Assembly: GCA_003460745.1 (NCBI GenBank)
Contig: QTVU01000051.1
Coordinates: 1 to 16,149 of the forward strand
Direction of reading: 5' to 3'
From: Firmicutes bacterium AM55-24TS
Lineage (GTDB): Bacteria; Bacillota; Clostridia; UBA1381
Length of the DNA: 16,149 nt
Position numbers and translations under genes: made by a program
Notes under the pieces: model-generated
Database searches by the model: none
What the model was told of the DNA's origin: nothing
The model's input: only the letters and a program-made list of their open reading frames with translations
Part shown: positions 7,766-14,917 of the stretch, in pieces
Numbering within the stretch: the first letter of the stretch is position 1
Layout of the letters: every line of letters starts with the position of its first letter

Positions 7766-7796
7766 AAAAAGCAAGCCGAAAAATCGGCTTGCTTTT
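7766..7796 (-). terminator. Intrinsic terminator of valS
   Basis: Arms AAAAGCAAGCCGA (7767-7779) and its complement (7784-7796) with an AAAA loop. Read on the minus strand it ends in a T5 run (7770-7766). It lies just past the valS stop codon and faces the terminator at 7692-7726. Confidence 0.9.
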
Positions 7797-7800
7797 AGAA

Positions 7801-10443
7801 TCACATATTTTCCATTGACTTAATATTTTCAAGGACTTTTTCAAGCATTTCTTTATACTTTTCGCCCTTAGCTTTTTCTTCGTCAACGACCTTTTGAGGT
7901 GCTTTTGAAACGAAACCGGCATTATTAAGTTTGCCTTCTACACGTTTAATTTCGCCCTCAAGCTTTTTCTTTTCCGCATTAAGTCTTTCAAGTTCCTTTG
8001 TCTTATCAACAAGTTCATCAAGCGGCAAAAATACTTCCGCTGACGGAACAACCACGTTTACGGCGTTATCGCTGATACCGCTCTTATCCGTCTGAACAAC
8101 TGCCTCACTTGCAGACGCAAGTTTTTCAAAGAATACTGTACCCTGCTCAAACACATCAGTTTTATCTGTTACGATAATAACCTTTGCTTTCTTTGACGGC
8201 GGAACATTCATTTCAGCTCTTCTGTTTCTGATAGCACTGATTGACTGCATAATAAGTTCTATACTCTCAACGTCCTTAGGGAAGTTAAGTTTTTCGTCAT
8301 ATTCAGGCCACTCACTTATCATAATGCTTTCGCCCTCATGAGGTAGGTGCTGCCAAATTTCTTCCGTAATAAACGGCATAAACGGGTGAAGCAACTTCAT
8401 TGTATTTGAAAGTACATATGTCAATACATACTGAGCCGTCTTACCTGTCGGATTTTCCTTATCGAACAATCTAGGCTTTACAAGCTCGATATACCAGTCA
8501 CAGAAGTTCTCCCAAATGAAATCGTACAAGTTTGAAAGCGCGATACCAAGTTCAAACTTATCAAGATTTTCAGTAACCGACTTAACAACGTCATTATACT
8601 TTGAAAGTATCCATTTATCCTCAAGCTGTAAATCATTCAAATCAGGCAATTTATTTTCTGTTACATCAAGGTTCATAAGAGTAAATCTTGACGCATTCCA
8701 AATCTTATTTGCAAAGTTACGGCTCGCCTCAACACGTTCAATATAGAAACGCATATCGTTACCCGGTGCATTACCTGTTGCAAGAGTGAAACGCAACGCA
8801 TCCGCACCGTATTGGTCAACAATTTCAAGTGGATCGATACCGTTACCAAGCGACTTACTCATTTTTCTGCCCTGGCTGTCACGAACAAGACCGTGAATAA
8901 ACACATGCTTAAACGGAACTTCTCCCGTATGTTCAAGTGCCGAGAACATCATTCTCATTACCCAGAACGGAATTATATCGTAACCTGTTACAAGCACGCT
9001 TGTCGGATAGAAGTAATCAAGTTCTTCTGTCTTATCAGGCCAGCCAAGTGTTGAGAACGGCCATAATGCCGATGAGAACCAAGTATCAAGAGTATCGGGG
9101 TCTTGACGCATTTCCTTGCCGCACTTAGGGCAAACTGCGCTGTCCTCTTTTGTAACAACAATTTCGCCGCAATCGTCACAATAGAAAGCAGGTATTCTGT
9201 GTCCCCACCAAAGCTGACGTGAAATACACCAATCACGAATATTTTCAAGCCAGTGGAAATACACCTTTTCAAAATGTTCGGGAACAAACTGTGTATCGCC
9301 GTTCTTAACTGCGTCAATAGCAGGCTGTGCAAGAGGCTTCATTTTTACAAACCACTGCTTTGAAACGATAGGCTCAACAGTTGTACCGCAACGGTAACAC
9401 TGACCTACGTTATGGCTGTGATCCTCAACCTTTACAAGAAGTCCTTCGTCCTCAAGGTCCTTAATCATTGCCTTACGACACTCATATCTGTCCATACCCT
9501 CATACTTGCCGGCATATGAATTCATCGTTGCGTCATCATTCATAACCTTAATTTGTGCAAGGTTGTGACGTTGACCGACTTCAAAGTCGTTAGGGTCGTG
9601 TGCAGGAGTGATTTTAACACAACCTGTACCAAATTCTTTATCAACATATTCGTCCGCAATAACAGGAATTTCACGTCCGACAAGCGGAAGAACAAGCATT
9701 TTACCTACTAAATCCTTATATCTTTCGTCCTCCGGATTAACTGCAACTGCTGTATCTCCAAACAATGTTTCCGGACGTGTTGTTGCGATTATAACGTAAT
9801 CGTCACTATCCTTTATAGGATACTTGATGTGCCAGAAGTGACCTGCCTGCTCGGCGTGTTCAACTTCTGCATCAGAAAGAGCCGTTATACAATGCGGACA
9901 CCAGTTTATAATTCTTGAGCCTTGATAAATAAGTCCCTTATTATATAGATTTACGAATACTTCTTTAACCGCCTTACTGCAGCCCTCGTCCATAGTAAAA
10001 CGTTCTCTGTCCCAGTCACATGAAGAACCGATTTTCTTCAACTGATTTATAATTCTTCCGCCGTACTGCTTTTTCCAATCCCATACTCTTTCAAGGAACT
10101 TTTCACGTCCCAAATCGTAACGGGTAAGTCCTTCGTTTACGCGAAGATTTTCTTCAACCTTAATTTGTGTTGCTATACCGGCGTGGTCTGTACCCGGAAT
10201 CCATAACGCACTGTAACCTTGCATTCTCTTGTATCTGATAAGAATATCCTGAAGTGTTTCGTCAAGTGCGTGTCCCATATGAAGTTGACCTGTTACATTT
10301 GGAGGTGGGATAACGATTGTAAAAGGTTTCTTGTTTTTATCCACTTCTGCGTGGAAATATCCCTTTTCTACCCACTCATTATACAGCTTATCCTCAAATT
10401 CAGCCGGATTATAATTTTTTGCTATATTCTTTGCATCTTCCAT
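7801..10443 (-). CDS. valS: Valyl-tRNA synthetase
   Basis: A cytosolic class I aminoacyl-tRNA synthetase that charges tRNA-Val. At 880 residues it has the usual bacterial length. The HIGH motif is HMGH at 55-58, preceded by PPPNVTGQL, and the KMSKS motif is at 527-531 in [11 protein letters not shown]. The CP1 editing domain lies between ([17 protein letters not shown]). Cysteine pairs CYRC, CDDC and CPKC suggest zinc-binding insertions. The C-terminus (about 810-880) is a lysine/glutamate-rich coiled coil that contacts tRNA, as usual for ValRS. AAAGGAG lies about 10 bases before the ATG. The stop codon of a small membrane protein gene is only 21 bases upstream, and the nearest promoter is ahead of that gene, so the two are co-transcribed. 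No T-box motif (GGTGGNACCGCG) is present in the leader, unlike many Firmicutes valS genes. Confidence 0.98.
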   Translation of the reverse strand: MEDAKNIAKNYNPAEFEDKLYNEWVEKGYFHAEVDKNKKPFTIVIPPPNVTGQLHMGHALDETLQDILIRYKRMQGYSALWIPGTDHAGIATQIKVEENLRVNEGLTRYDLGREKFLERVWDWKKQYGGRIINQLKKIGSSCDWDRERFTMDEGCSKAVKEVFVNLYNKGLIYQGSRIINWCPHCITALSDAEVEHAEQAGHFWHIKYPIKDSDDYVIIATTRPETLFGDTAVAVNPEDERYKDLVGKMLVLPLVGREIPVIADEYVDKEFGTGCVKITPAHDPNDFEVGQRHNLAQIKVMNDDATMNSYAGKYEGMDRYECRKAMIKDLEDEGLLVKVEDHSHNVGQCYRCGTTVEPIVSKQWFVKMKPLAQPAIDAVKNGDTQFVPEHFEKVYFHWLENIRDWCISRQLWWGHRIPAFYCDDCGEIVVTKEDSAVCPKCGKEMRQDPDTLDTWFSSALWPFSTLGWPDKTEELDYFYPTSVLVTGYDIIPFWVMRMMFSALEHTGEVPFKHVFIHGLVRDSQGRKMSKSLGNGIDPLEIVDQYGADALRFTLATGNAPGNDMRFYIERVEASRNFANKIWNASRFTLMNLDVTENKLPDLNDLQLEDKWILSKYNDVVKSVTENLDKFELGIALSNLYDFIWENFCDWYIELVKPRLFDKENPTGKTAQYVLTYVLSNTMKLLHPFMPFITEEIWQHLPHEGESIMISEWPEYDEKLNFPKDVESIELIMQSISAIRNRRAEMNVPPSKKAKVIIVTDKTDVFEQGTVFFEKLASASEAVVQTDKSGISDNAVNVVVPSAEVFLPLDELVDKTKELERLNAEKKKLEGEIKRVEGKLNNAGFVSKAPQKVVDEEKAKGEKYKEMLEKVLENIKSMENM

Positions 10444-10464
10444 TTATACTAACTCCTTTTAATT

Positions 10465-10650
10465 TTATCTTCCTAATATAAATACCGCCATAAAGGCAAT
10501 TACCGCTAAAGCAAGTGCAATGTATTTGACTCGCAGGACCAACCCTTGGGTCGGCTCTTTTTTGAAAACTTTTTCAAGTATCAGTTCAGCTTTGAAAGTA
10601 AGAACTATCGCTATAAGACCGATAATAAAAGCCGTTATTTTAATAATCAA
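10465..10650 (-). CDS. Small two-helix membrane protein upstream of valS
   Basis: A 61-residue protein with two hydrophobic helices (about 3-20 and 42-59) joined by a short charged loop (LILEKVFKKEPTQGLVLRVKY). The only in-frame start is TTG at 10650, since an in-frame TGA lies three codons upstream; a purine-rich GGGTGTGAG precedes it. A near-consensus promoter at 10733-10705 gives a leader of about 47 bases, and valS begins 21 bases after its stop codon. The good promoter, spacing and consistent hydrophobic pattern argue that it is translated. I do not recognise the family. A role in the membrane is all that can be inferred; there is no obvious link to tRNA charging. It could also act as a leader ORF. 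Confidence 0.65.
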   Translation of the reverse strand: MIIKITAFIIGLIAIVLTFKAELILEKVFKKEPTQGLVLRVKYIALALAVIAFMAVFILGR

Positions 10651-10704
10651 AAATACTCACACCCTTTCAATTTATACTCAGAAGAAAAAATACTCCATTT
10701 AATT

Positions 10705-10733
10705 ATTATCGCATTTTAATGTATTTTTGTCAA
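10705..10733 (-). promoter_or_regulatory. Promoter of the small membrane protein gene and valS
   Basis: On the minus strand, a consensus TTGACA (10733-10728), a 17-bp spacer and GATAAT (10710-10705) with TGC before the -10 (extended -10). The predicted leader of about 47 bases is too short for a T-box. Confidence 0.75.
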
Positions 10734-10744
10734 GGTCAAACTTG

Positions 10745-10750
10745 TATAAT
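10745..10750 (+). promoter_or_regulatory. Possible -10 box for the SSB-like gene
   Basis: A perfect TATAAT lies 112 bases before the start codon. No well-spaced -35 is visible; TTGTCA at 10727-10732 is only 12 bp away and overlaps the opposing -35. Confidence 0.35.
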
Positions 10751-10861
10751 ATAAGAAAATATGTAGCATAATAAATTAATAAGCATAAAAGCGGACATAT
10801 CCGAATAAATATAACTTGATGATAAAGAGCATTTAATTACAGCAGAGGAGGTTTTCTACAC

Positions 10862-11500
10862 ATGGATAACAACTTATCAAACAATCAGGCAATAATCATA
10901 GGAACTATTGAGGACGAATTTGTATTCAACCACGAAATTTACGCCGAAAAATTCTATACATTTACCGTTAAAGTACCTCGTTTAAGCGGTGCATCTGATA
11001 ATGTCAGAGTTATGGTATCTGAAAGACTTATAATGGACGGTGAATACTGTATCGGCGATATGATTGAGGTGACAGGTCAATTCCGTTCCTATAACAGTTA
11101 CGAAAACGGTGACAATCGTCTTGTTCTTACGGTGTTTGCAAAAGACATCTGCCACTTTGACGAAGAAGAAAGCAAAAATCCAAACACACTTTTCCTAAAC
11201 GGATTTATCTGTAAAGAACCCGTTTACCGCACAACTCCGTTCGGTCGTGAAATTACGGATATTCTGCTTGCGGTAAACAGAAGTTACAACAAATCCGACT
11301 ACATACCGATTATTGCATGGGGACGCAATGCTCGCTTTGCAAAAAATCTTCACGTCGGCGATAATGTAAAAATATGGGGACGTATTCAGTCACGAACATA
11401 TCAAAAACGTATCAGCGAAGAAGAAACAATCACCAAAACCGCATACGAGGTATCTATCAATCGTATGGAGCTTGTTGAAAAAGAAGAAAAAGAGGAATAA
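10862..11500 (+). CDS. Tandem OB-fold single-stranded-DNA-binding-like protein
   Basis: A soluble 212-residue protein with two OB-fold repeats (about 8-98 and 106-205). The second is the more typical SSB/PriB type: RTTPFGREITDILLAVNR, then YIPIIAWGRNARF, then VGDNVKIWGRIQSR. The first is divergent but has matching features (GDMIEVTGQFRS). Such proteins are predicted to bind single-stranded DNA. The C-terminus ends KEEKEE and lacks the acidic DDDIPF-like tip by which canonical SSB recruits partner proteins, so this is likely an accessory paralogue rather than the main replication SSB; the usual rpsF-rpsR neighbours are also absent. AGGAGG at 10846-10851 lies 10 bases before the ATG. It is a single gene ending at a hairpin shared with asnB. 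It is sometimes simply annotated as SSB. Confidence 0.82.
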   Translation: MDNNLSNNQAIIIGTIEDEFVFNHEIYAEKFYTFTVKVPRLSGASDNVRVMVSERLIMDGEYCIGDMIEVTGQFRSYNSYENGDNRLVLTVFAKDICHFDEEESKNPNTLFLNGFICKEPVYRTTPFGREITDILLAVNRSYNKSDYIPIIAWGRNARFAKNLHVGDNVKIWGRIQSRTYQKRISEEETITKTAYEVSINRMELVEKEEKEE

Positions 11501-11538
11501 AAACAAAGAGCAGACAAAACAGTCTGCTCTTTGTTTTT
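11499..11538. terminator. Bidirectional terminator shared by the SSB-like gene and asnB
   Basis: A perfect inverted repeat with 17-bp arms (11499-11515 and 11522-11538) and a 6-base loop. It has an A-run on the left and a T5 run on the right. It overlaps the stop codons of both convergent genes (11498-11500 and 11539-11537). Confidence 0.9.
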
Positions 11539-13390
11539 ACAGTATTCTCACTTTATAATCTCTAAGCAAATAATTCATCTGCACAATATATCCTATAAAC
11601 TGCGGTCCTGCCATAAGCTGACCGAAAAACGGCTTACCGTAATCCGACGAACCGCCGTCCAAAAGTGACGTTAATTTTGTTTTATCGCAAAGCGCCAAAA
11701 TAGGTGCGTTCGGATCGGATATAATACCGTCAAGCAACGTCTTAACCGCCTCCTCATAATGCGGATTATGCGTTTTCGGATACGGACTTTTACGTCTTAG
11801 ACGTACATCTTCAGGCAAGATTCCCTTTGCCGCTTCACGCAATACATTTTTAGAAACATTGTCACGATTTTTCATTTCCCAAGGTATATTCCAAACGTAC
11901 TCGACAAGTCTGTGGTCGCAGAACGGCACACGCACTTCCAGTCCGCTTGCCATACTCATTCTGTCCTTTCTGTCAAGCAAATTCGTCATAAACCAATTTA
12001 TATTCAGATACGAAATTTCACGTCTGCGTTTTTCCTCATCATTATCTCCGTCAAAAGTCGGCACTTCCGCAATACTTTCTTCATATCGCATACGCGAATA
12101 ATTGTCTATATCCAAAGTTTTACGAACACTGTCAAGCAAAATATTATTTCTTATCGACAAATCATAGCACCATGGGAAACCGTGTGTTTCAAACGCTTTC
12201 TTCTCCCTAAACCATGGATAACCGCCGAATATTTCGTCCGAACATTCGCCGGAAAGCACAACTGTATGATTTTTCTTCACCTCACGACAGAAATACAGCA
12301 GTGACGCGTCTACGTCTGCCATACCCGGCAAATCCTTCGCCAAAAGTGCCTCCTCCAAAAGCTCCGTAAGCACGTTATTCGGGCAAACAAGATATGTATG
12401 GTTTGTATTAAATGCCTCCACCATTCTCGGCACCCACTTCGTATCACTGTCCGGCTGAAAATGCGACGCTTTGAAATACTTATTATTATCCTCGTAATCA
12501 AACGAATACGTTGAAAGTCTTTCGCCTTTTTTCTTCATTTCCATAGCACCGATTGCGGTTATAATACTCGAATCAAGTCCGCCCGACAGAAATGTTGCAA
12601 TAGGCACATCTGAAATAAGCTGTCTTTTCACCGAATCATACACAAGCGAACGCACCTTTTCTATCGTTTCCTCGTAACTGTCTTTATGCTCACCGCTCAC
12701 AAGCGACCAATATTTCTTTATTGTCATTCCGTGACGGTTGATTATCATATATCTTGCCGGTCGAAGTTCTCTTACATCTTTGAACACACCGACACCCTGT
12801 GTTCTTGCGGGACTTAGCGCAAACAGTTCACAAAGTCCCGTTTTATCAAGCACTGCCGATACGTCCGGATATTCAAACAGTGATTTCAGTTCGGACGCAA
12901 ACACCGTCACATCATTTTTCTGTGTATAGAAAAACGGTTTTACGCCGAATCTGTCACGACAAGCAAAAATTCTTTGTCGCATAGAATCCCAGATAACAAA
13001 CGCATATATGCCGTTCAGCATTTCGGCACATTTTTCGCCGTAATGTATGTAGGCATACAATAGCACCTCCGTATCCGATGCAGTGGTAAATTCGTATCCG
13101 TGAGATTTCAAATCGTTTCTTATGTCGTTCGTGTTATAAAGTTCACCGTTATATGTAATCACAAATTCGTGTCCCTCGACTGTACGTTTCATCGGCTGAA
13201 GTCCGTTTTCAACGTCTATAACCGCCAAACGGCTATGAGCAAACACTGCGTGTTCGCCAACCCATTCTCCCCAAGAGTCCGGACCTCTGTGACGCAGTTT
13301 TTCTGCCATACGGTGAGCAACAGCAAGATTTTCTCGTTCGTTCCTGACAAGGTTTGTCTTAAAATTTATAAATCCGCATATTCCGCACAT
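11537..13390 (-). CDS. asnB: Asparagine synthetase B, glutamine-hydrolysing
   Basis: A cytosolic enzyme making asparagine from aspartate, ATP and glutamine. The 617-residue length is normal for Firmicutes AsnB. It begins MCGICG, so C2 is exposed after Met removal as the glutaminase nucleophile. The class II amidotransferase domain spans about 2-210 (SRLAVIDVENGLQPM, TYNGELYN, DRFGVKPFFY). The synthetase domain follows, with the ATP-binding PP-loop SGGLDSS at 269-275 and SGECSDEIFGGYPWF further on. A GGGAGG site lies 8 bases before the ATG. It is a single gene, with a possible promoter at 13451-13412. Neighbours give no sign of a biosynthetic cluster with an unusual substrate, so the primary-metabolism role is the most likely. 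Some family members modify peptides or lipids, but nothing here supports that. Confidence 0.95.
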   Translation of the reverse strand: MCGICGFINFKTNLVRNERENLAVAHRMAEKLRHRGPDSWGEWVGEHAVFAHSRLAVIDVENGLQPMKRTVEGHEFVITYNGELYNTNDIRNDLKSHGYEFTTASDTEVLLYAYIHYGEKCAEMLNGIYAFVIWDSMRQRIFACRDRFGVKPFFYTQKNDVTVFASELKSLFEYPDVSAVLDKTGLCELFALSPARTQGVGVFKDVRELRPARYMIINRHGMTIKKYWSLVSGEHKDSYEETIEKVRSLVYDSVKRQLISDVPIATFLSGGLDSSIITAIGAMEMKKKGERLSTYSFDYEDNNKYFKASHFQPDSDTKWVPRMVEAFNTNHTYLVCPNNVLTELLEEALLAKDLPGMADVDASLLYFCREVKKNHTVVLSGECSDEIFGGYPWFREKKAFETHGFPWCYDLSIRNNILLDSVRKTLDIDNYSRMRYEESIAEVPTFDGDNDEEKRRREISYLNINWFMTNLLDRKDRMSMASGLEVRVPFCDHRLVEYVWNIPWEMKNRDNVSKNVLREAAKGILPEDVRLRRKSPYPKTHNPHYEEAVKTLLDGIISDPNAPILALCDKTKLTSLLDGGSSDYGKPFFGQLMAGPQFIGYIVQMNYLLRDYKVRIL

Positions 13391-13411
13391 ATCCTCTGCC
13401 TCCCATTCGAT

Positions 13412-13451
13412 ATTATGCTATATCATATGCAAATTGCAAAATTTTGTGCAA
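13412..13451 (-). promoter_or_regulatory. Possible promoter of asnB
   Basis: On the minus strand, TTGCAC (13451-13446), an 18-bp spacer and TATGAT (13427-13422). An alternative is TTGCAA (13439-13434) with CATAAT (13417-13412). The region is right but the exact boxes are uncertain. Confidence 0.4.
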
Positions 13452-13452
13452 G

Positions 13453-13482
13453 AAAAAACAGATAGACATTTTCGTCTATCTG
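13453..13482 (-). terminator. Intrinsic terminator of the eutS-eutP operon
   Basis: Arms CAGATAGAC (13459-13467) and GTCTATCTG (13474-13482) with a 6-base loop. On the minus strand it is followed by a T6 run (13458-13453). It overlaps the last codons and stop of eutP. Confidence 0.82.
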
Positions 13483-13946
13483 CTTGTTTTTTCTTCTTCG
13501 TCCCACGGCAATACATCGCCGTCCTCACGCAAATAATCAATTATTTTCCAAACGCCCTCACCCGTTTTTGAATCAACTCTGAAAATCGTTTCGCAACCGG
13601 CAAGTCTTAACCAGCTTTCCGCTCTGTCGGGATCGGCACCGTCACTGTTTATCTGTGTAACTATTCCGATAACAGGTCTGTTACAAAGCGGTGTTACGCA
13701 TGGCGGATACAATGAGTACGGCTCCCTCGAACTCATCAAAAGTCCCACAACATCCGCCTCAAACGTATACATTGCAATCGCATTTCCCAAGTTTTTGGTT
13801 TGTATGTACTCACCAGGCGTATCGATTATGACATCAAATCTGTTGACATACTGCGTCTTATGGTAATGTATTTTTTCGCCTTTAAGTGCCTGTGTAAGCG
13901 TGGTTTTACCGCACTCACTTCTACCGATAAGTATTATCTTTTTCAT
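13476..13946 (-). CDS. eutP: EutP/PduV-type small GTPase-like protein
   Basis: A 156-residue P-loop NTPase of the EutP/PduV family, found with ethanolamine- and propanediol-type bacterial microcompartments. Walker A is GRSECGKT (8-15). KTQ (30-32) and the DTPGEY box (42-47) are family hallmarks. The G4 position reads TQIN rather than a canonical T/NKxD, so guanine specificity is uncertain; SKTGEG resembles G5. Its role in the family is unsettled: microcompartment positioning or acetate kinase activity has been suggested. The frame extends to a TTG at 13964, but the ATG at 13946 is preferred because it gives a family-typical N-terminus (MKKIILIG) and overlaps the eutS stop as ATGA, implying translational coupling. 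No ethanolamine-utilisation enzyme genes are nearby. Confidence 0.9.
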   Translation of the reverse strand: MKKIILIGRSECGKTTLTQALKGEKIHYHKTQYVNRFDVIIDTPGEYIQTKNLGNAIAMYTFEADVVGLLMSSREPYSLYPPCVTPLCNRPVIGIVTQINSDGADPDRAESWLRLAGCETIFRVDSKTGEGVWKIIDYLREDGDVLPWDEEEKTSR

Positions 13947-14320
13947 GTTTTTGTTATCTCGCAAACAGTAAATTTAAGAGTTCTTTCGGCATAGTCCATA
14001 ATTGCACGAAGTGACGTTTCAACGTCCGCAACCATACCCGTAATTATAAGCGTACCGCTGAAACGGTCAACAAAGCTTAAATCAACATTTGATGTTTTTG
14101 TAGCCAAGTCTGCCGCTATAATAGCCGTTTCCGCAGGACTCATTGTAAGTATTCCGATTGCACTTCTTCCGAAGTCAATTTCGGGATTAAGTCCAAGTTT
14201 CGTATATAAAATAGGGTCAGGACTTGCAATAACGTGTGCAAGGGTAATTTGTTTACCCGGTACAAGTTCCTGTATAATTCTCAATTTATCGTCTGTCGAT
14301 AAAATATCTTTCAATTCCAC
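13943..14320 (-). CDS. eutS: EutS/PduU-type microcompartment shell protein
   Basis: A 125-residue BMC-domain protein of the circularly permuted EutS/PduU type, which forms hexameric tiles in microcompartment shells. The stretches RIIQELVPGKQITLAHVIASP, AIGILTMSPAETAIIAADLATK and LSFVDRFSGTLIITG (in order from residue 14) match E. coli EutS closely, as does the C-terminal CEITKT. A short N-terminal extension (MELKDILSTDDKL) precedes the usual start. It starts with GTG, with AAGGA about 10 bases upstream. The stop overlaps the eutP start by 4 bases. A TATAAT with TGA before it lies 35 bases upstream. It is the only shell protein in the window; no EutM, EutN or EutL-type hexamers or pentamers accompany it. 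Confidence 0.95.
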   Translation of the reverse strand: MELKDILSTDDKLRIIQELVPGKQITLAHVIASPDPILYTKLGLNPEIDFGRSAIGILTMSPAETAIIAADLATKTSNVDLSFVDRFSGTLIITGMVADVETSLRAIMDYAERTLKFTVCEITKT

Positions 14321-14354
14321 TGCCGTATCTTCCTTTCCGACAAATTCTTATTTT

Positions 14355-14363
14355 ATTATATCA
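14355..14363 (-). promoter_or_regulatory. Extended -10 promoter of eutS-eutP
   Basis: On the minus strand, TGATATAAT (14363-14355) is a perfect -10 with a TGn extension. The 17-bp-spaced -35 position reads TGGAAT, a poor match, which fits either reliance on the extended -10 or on an activator. Confidence 0.5.
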
Positions 14364-14389
14364 CACTTTCTTTGAAAATTCCAGTCCTT

Positions 14390-14845
14390 TTAGAAAAACG
14401 TCCAAAATCCCAAAAATCCGAGTATGAAACTGTTTAAAATAAGCTGTAATACGAACAAAATCGGTATACCGACCGAAAATTTCTTTTTCAGCGTCTTGTG
14501 ACGGAACACATTCATACCGATAATACCGCCTGTCGCACCGCCGAAAAAGCATACTTTCATCAATTTACTTTCTTTTATTCTTCTCTGTTTTCTCTTTGCA
14601 TTTGATTTATCCGCACCGAACAGTGCGAATGCCCATATATTCATCAAAAGCAAGTATATTGCAATACCGAAAAACAAATATTTATTAGCCGTATCATTGC
14701 TGAAAAGCTTTATCGCATTCGGCCATGGCAGACTTTGAAACCAATCTGCCAACATTCCGAACAGCTTTTGCAGCCCCTCAAGCAATGCACGAAAACCTAT
14801 ATAAATATACTGTCCGGCGGTTTGCAATGCCTCATGTATATCCAA
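14390..14845 (-). CDS. DUF1294 membrane protein with N-terminal extension
   Basis: A 151-residue membrane protein. The C-terminal part (about 55-151) matches DUF1294: a helix ending in ALFGADKSNAKRKQRRI, then a loop with the motif GGATGGIIGMNVFRHKTLKKKF, then a last hydrophobic helix. The FRHKT motif is the family hallmark; the function is unknown. The first 50 or so residues are an extra amphipathic or hydrophobic segment (IGFRALLEGLQKLFGMLADW) not found in the typical 85-120-residue members. The start is TTG at 14845, with GGGAGAGGG just upstream; no ATG is in frame until residue 31. A promoter at 14909-14881 precedes it. eutS follows 69 bases downstream with its own promoter. Confidence 0.82.
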   Translation of the reverse strand: MDIHEALQTAGQYIYIGFRALLEGLQKLFGMLADWFQSLPWPNAIKLFSNDTANKYLFFGIAIYLLLMNIWAFALFGADKSNAKRKQRRIKESKLMKVCFFGGATGGIIGMNVFRHKTLKKKFSVGIPILFVLQLILNSFILGFLGFWTFF

Positions 14846-14880
14846 TTAAACCCTCTCCCAAATTACATAGTTATTAATGT

Positions 14881-14909
14881 ATTTTACAACAATTCTTTCA
14901 TTTTTGCAA
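14881..14909 (-). promoter_or_regulatory. Promoter of the DUF1294 gene
   Basis: On the minus strand, TTGCAA (14909-14904), a 17-bp spacer and TAAAAT (14886-14881). It overlaps the short gap after the SLH protein stop codon. Confidence 0.55.
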
Positions 14910-14917
14910 CACCGTTT

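Noticed and set aside
8812..9332. Open frames inside valS on both strands (8812-9054 plus, 8937-9128 plus, 8988-9332 minus)
   Set aside because: They lie wholly within the strongly supported valS frame, have no ribosome binding sites and give Cys- and His-rich nonsense typical of shadow frames.
10535..10552. ACCCTTGGGT palindrome inside the small membrane protein gene
   Set aside because: It has no loop, lies within coding sequence and is explained by the codons for PTQGL.
10651..10861. T-box riboswitch ahead of valS
   Set aside because: No GGTGGNACCGCG-like sequence and no antiterminator hairpin; the promoter sits only 47 bases from the first gene.
11859..13465. Plus-strand open frames within asnB
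   Set aside because: They are antisense to a confident gene with no start signals or recognisable domains.
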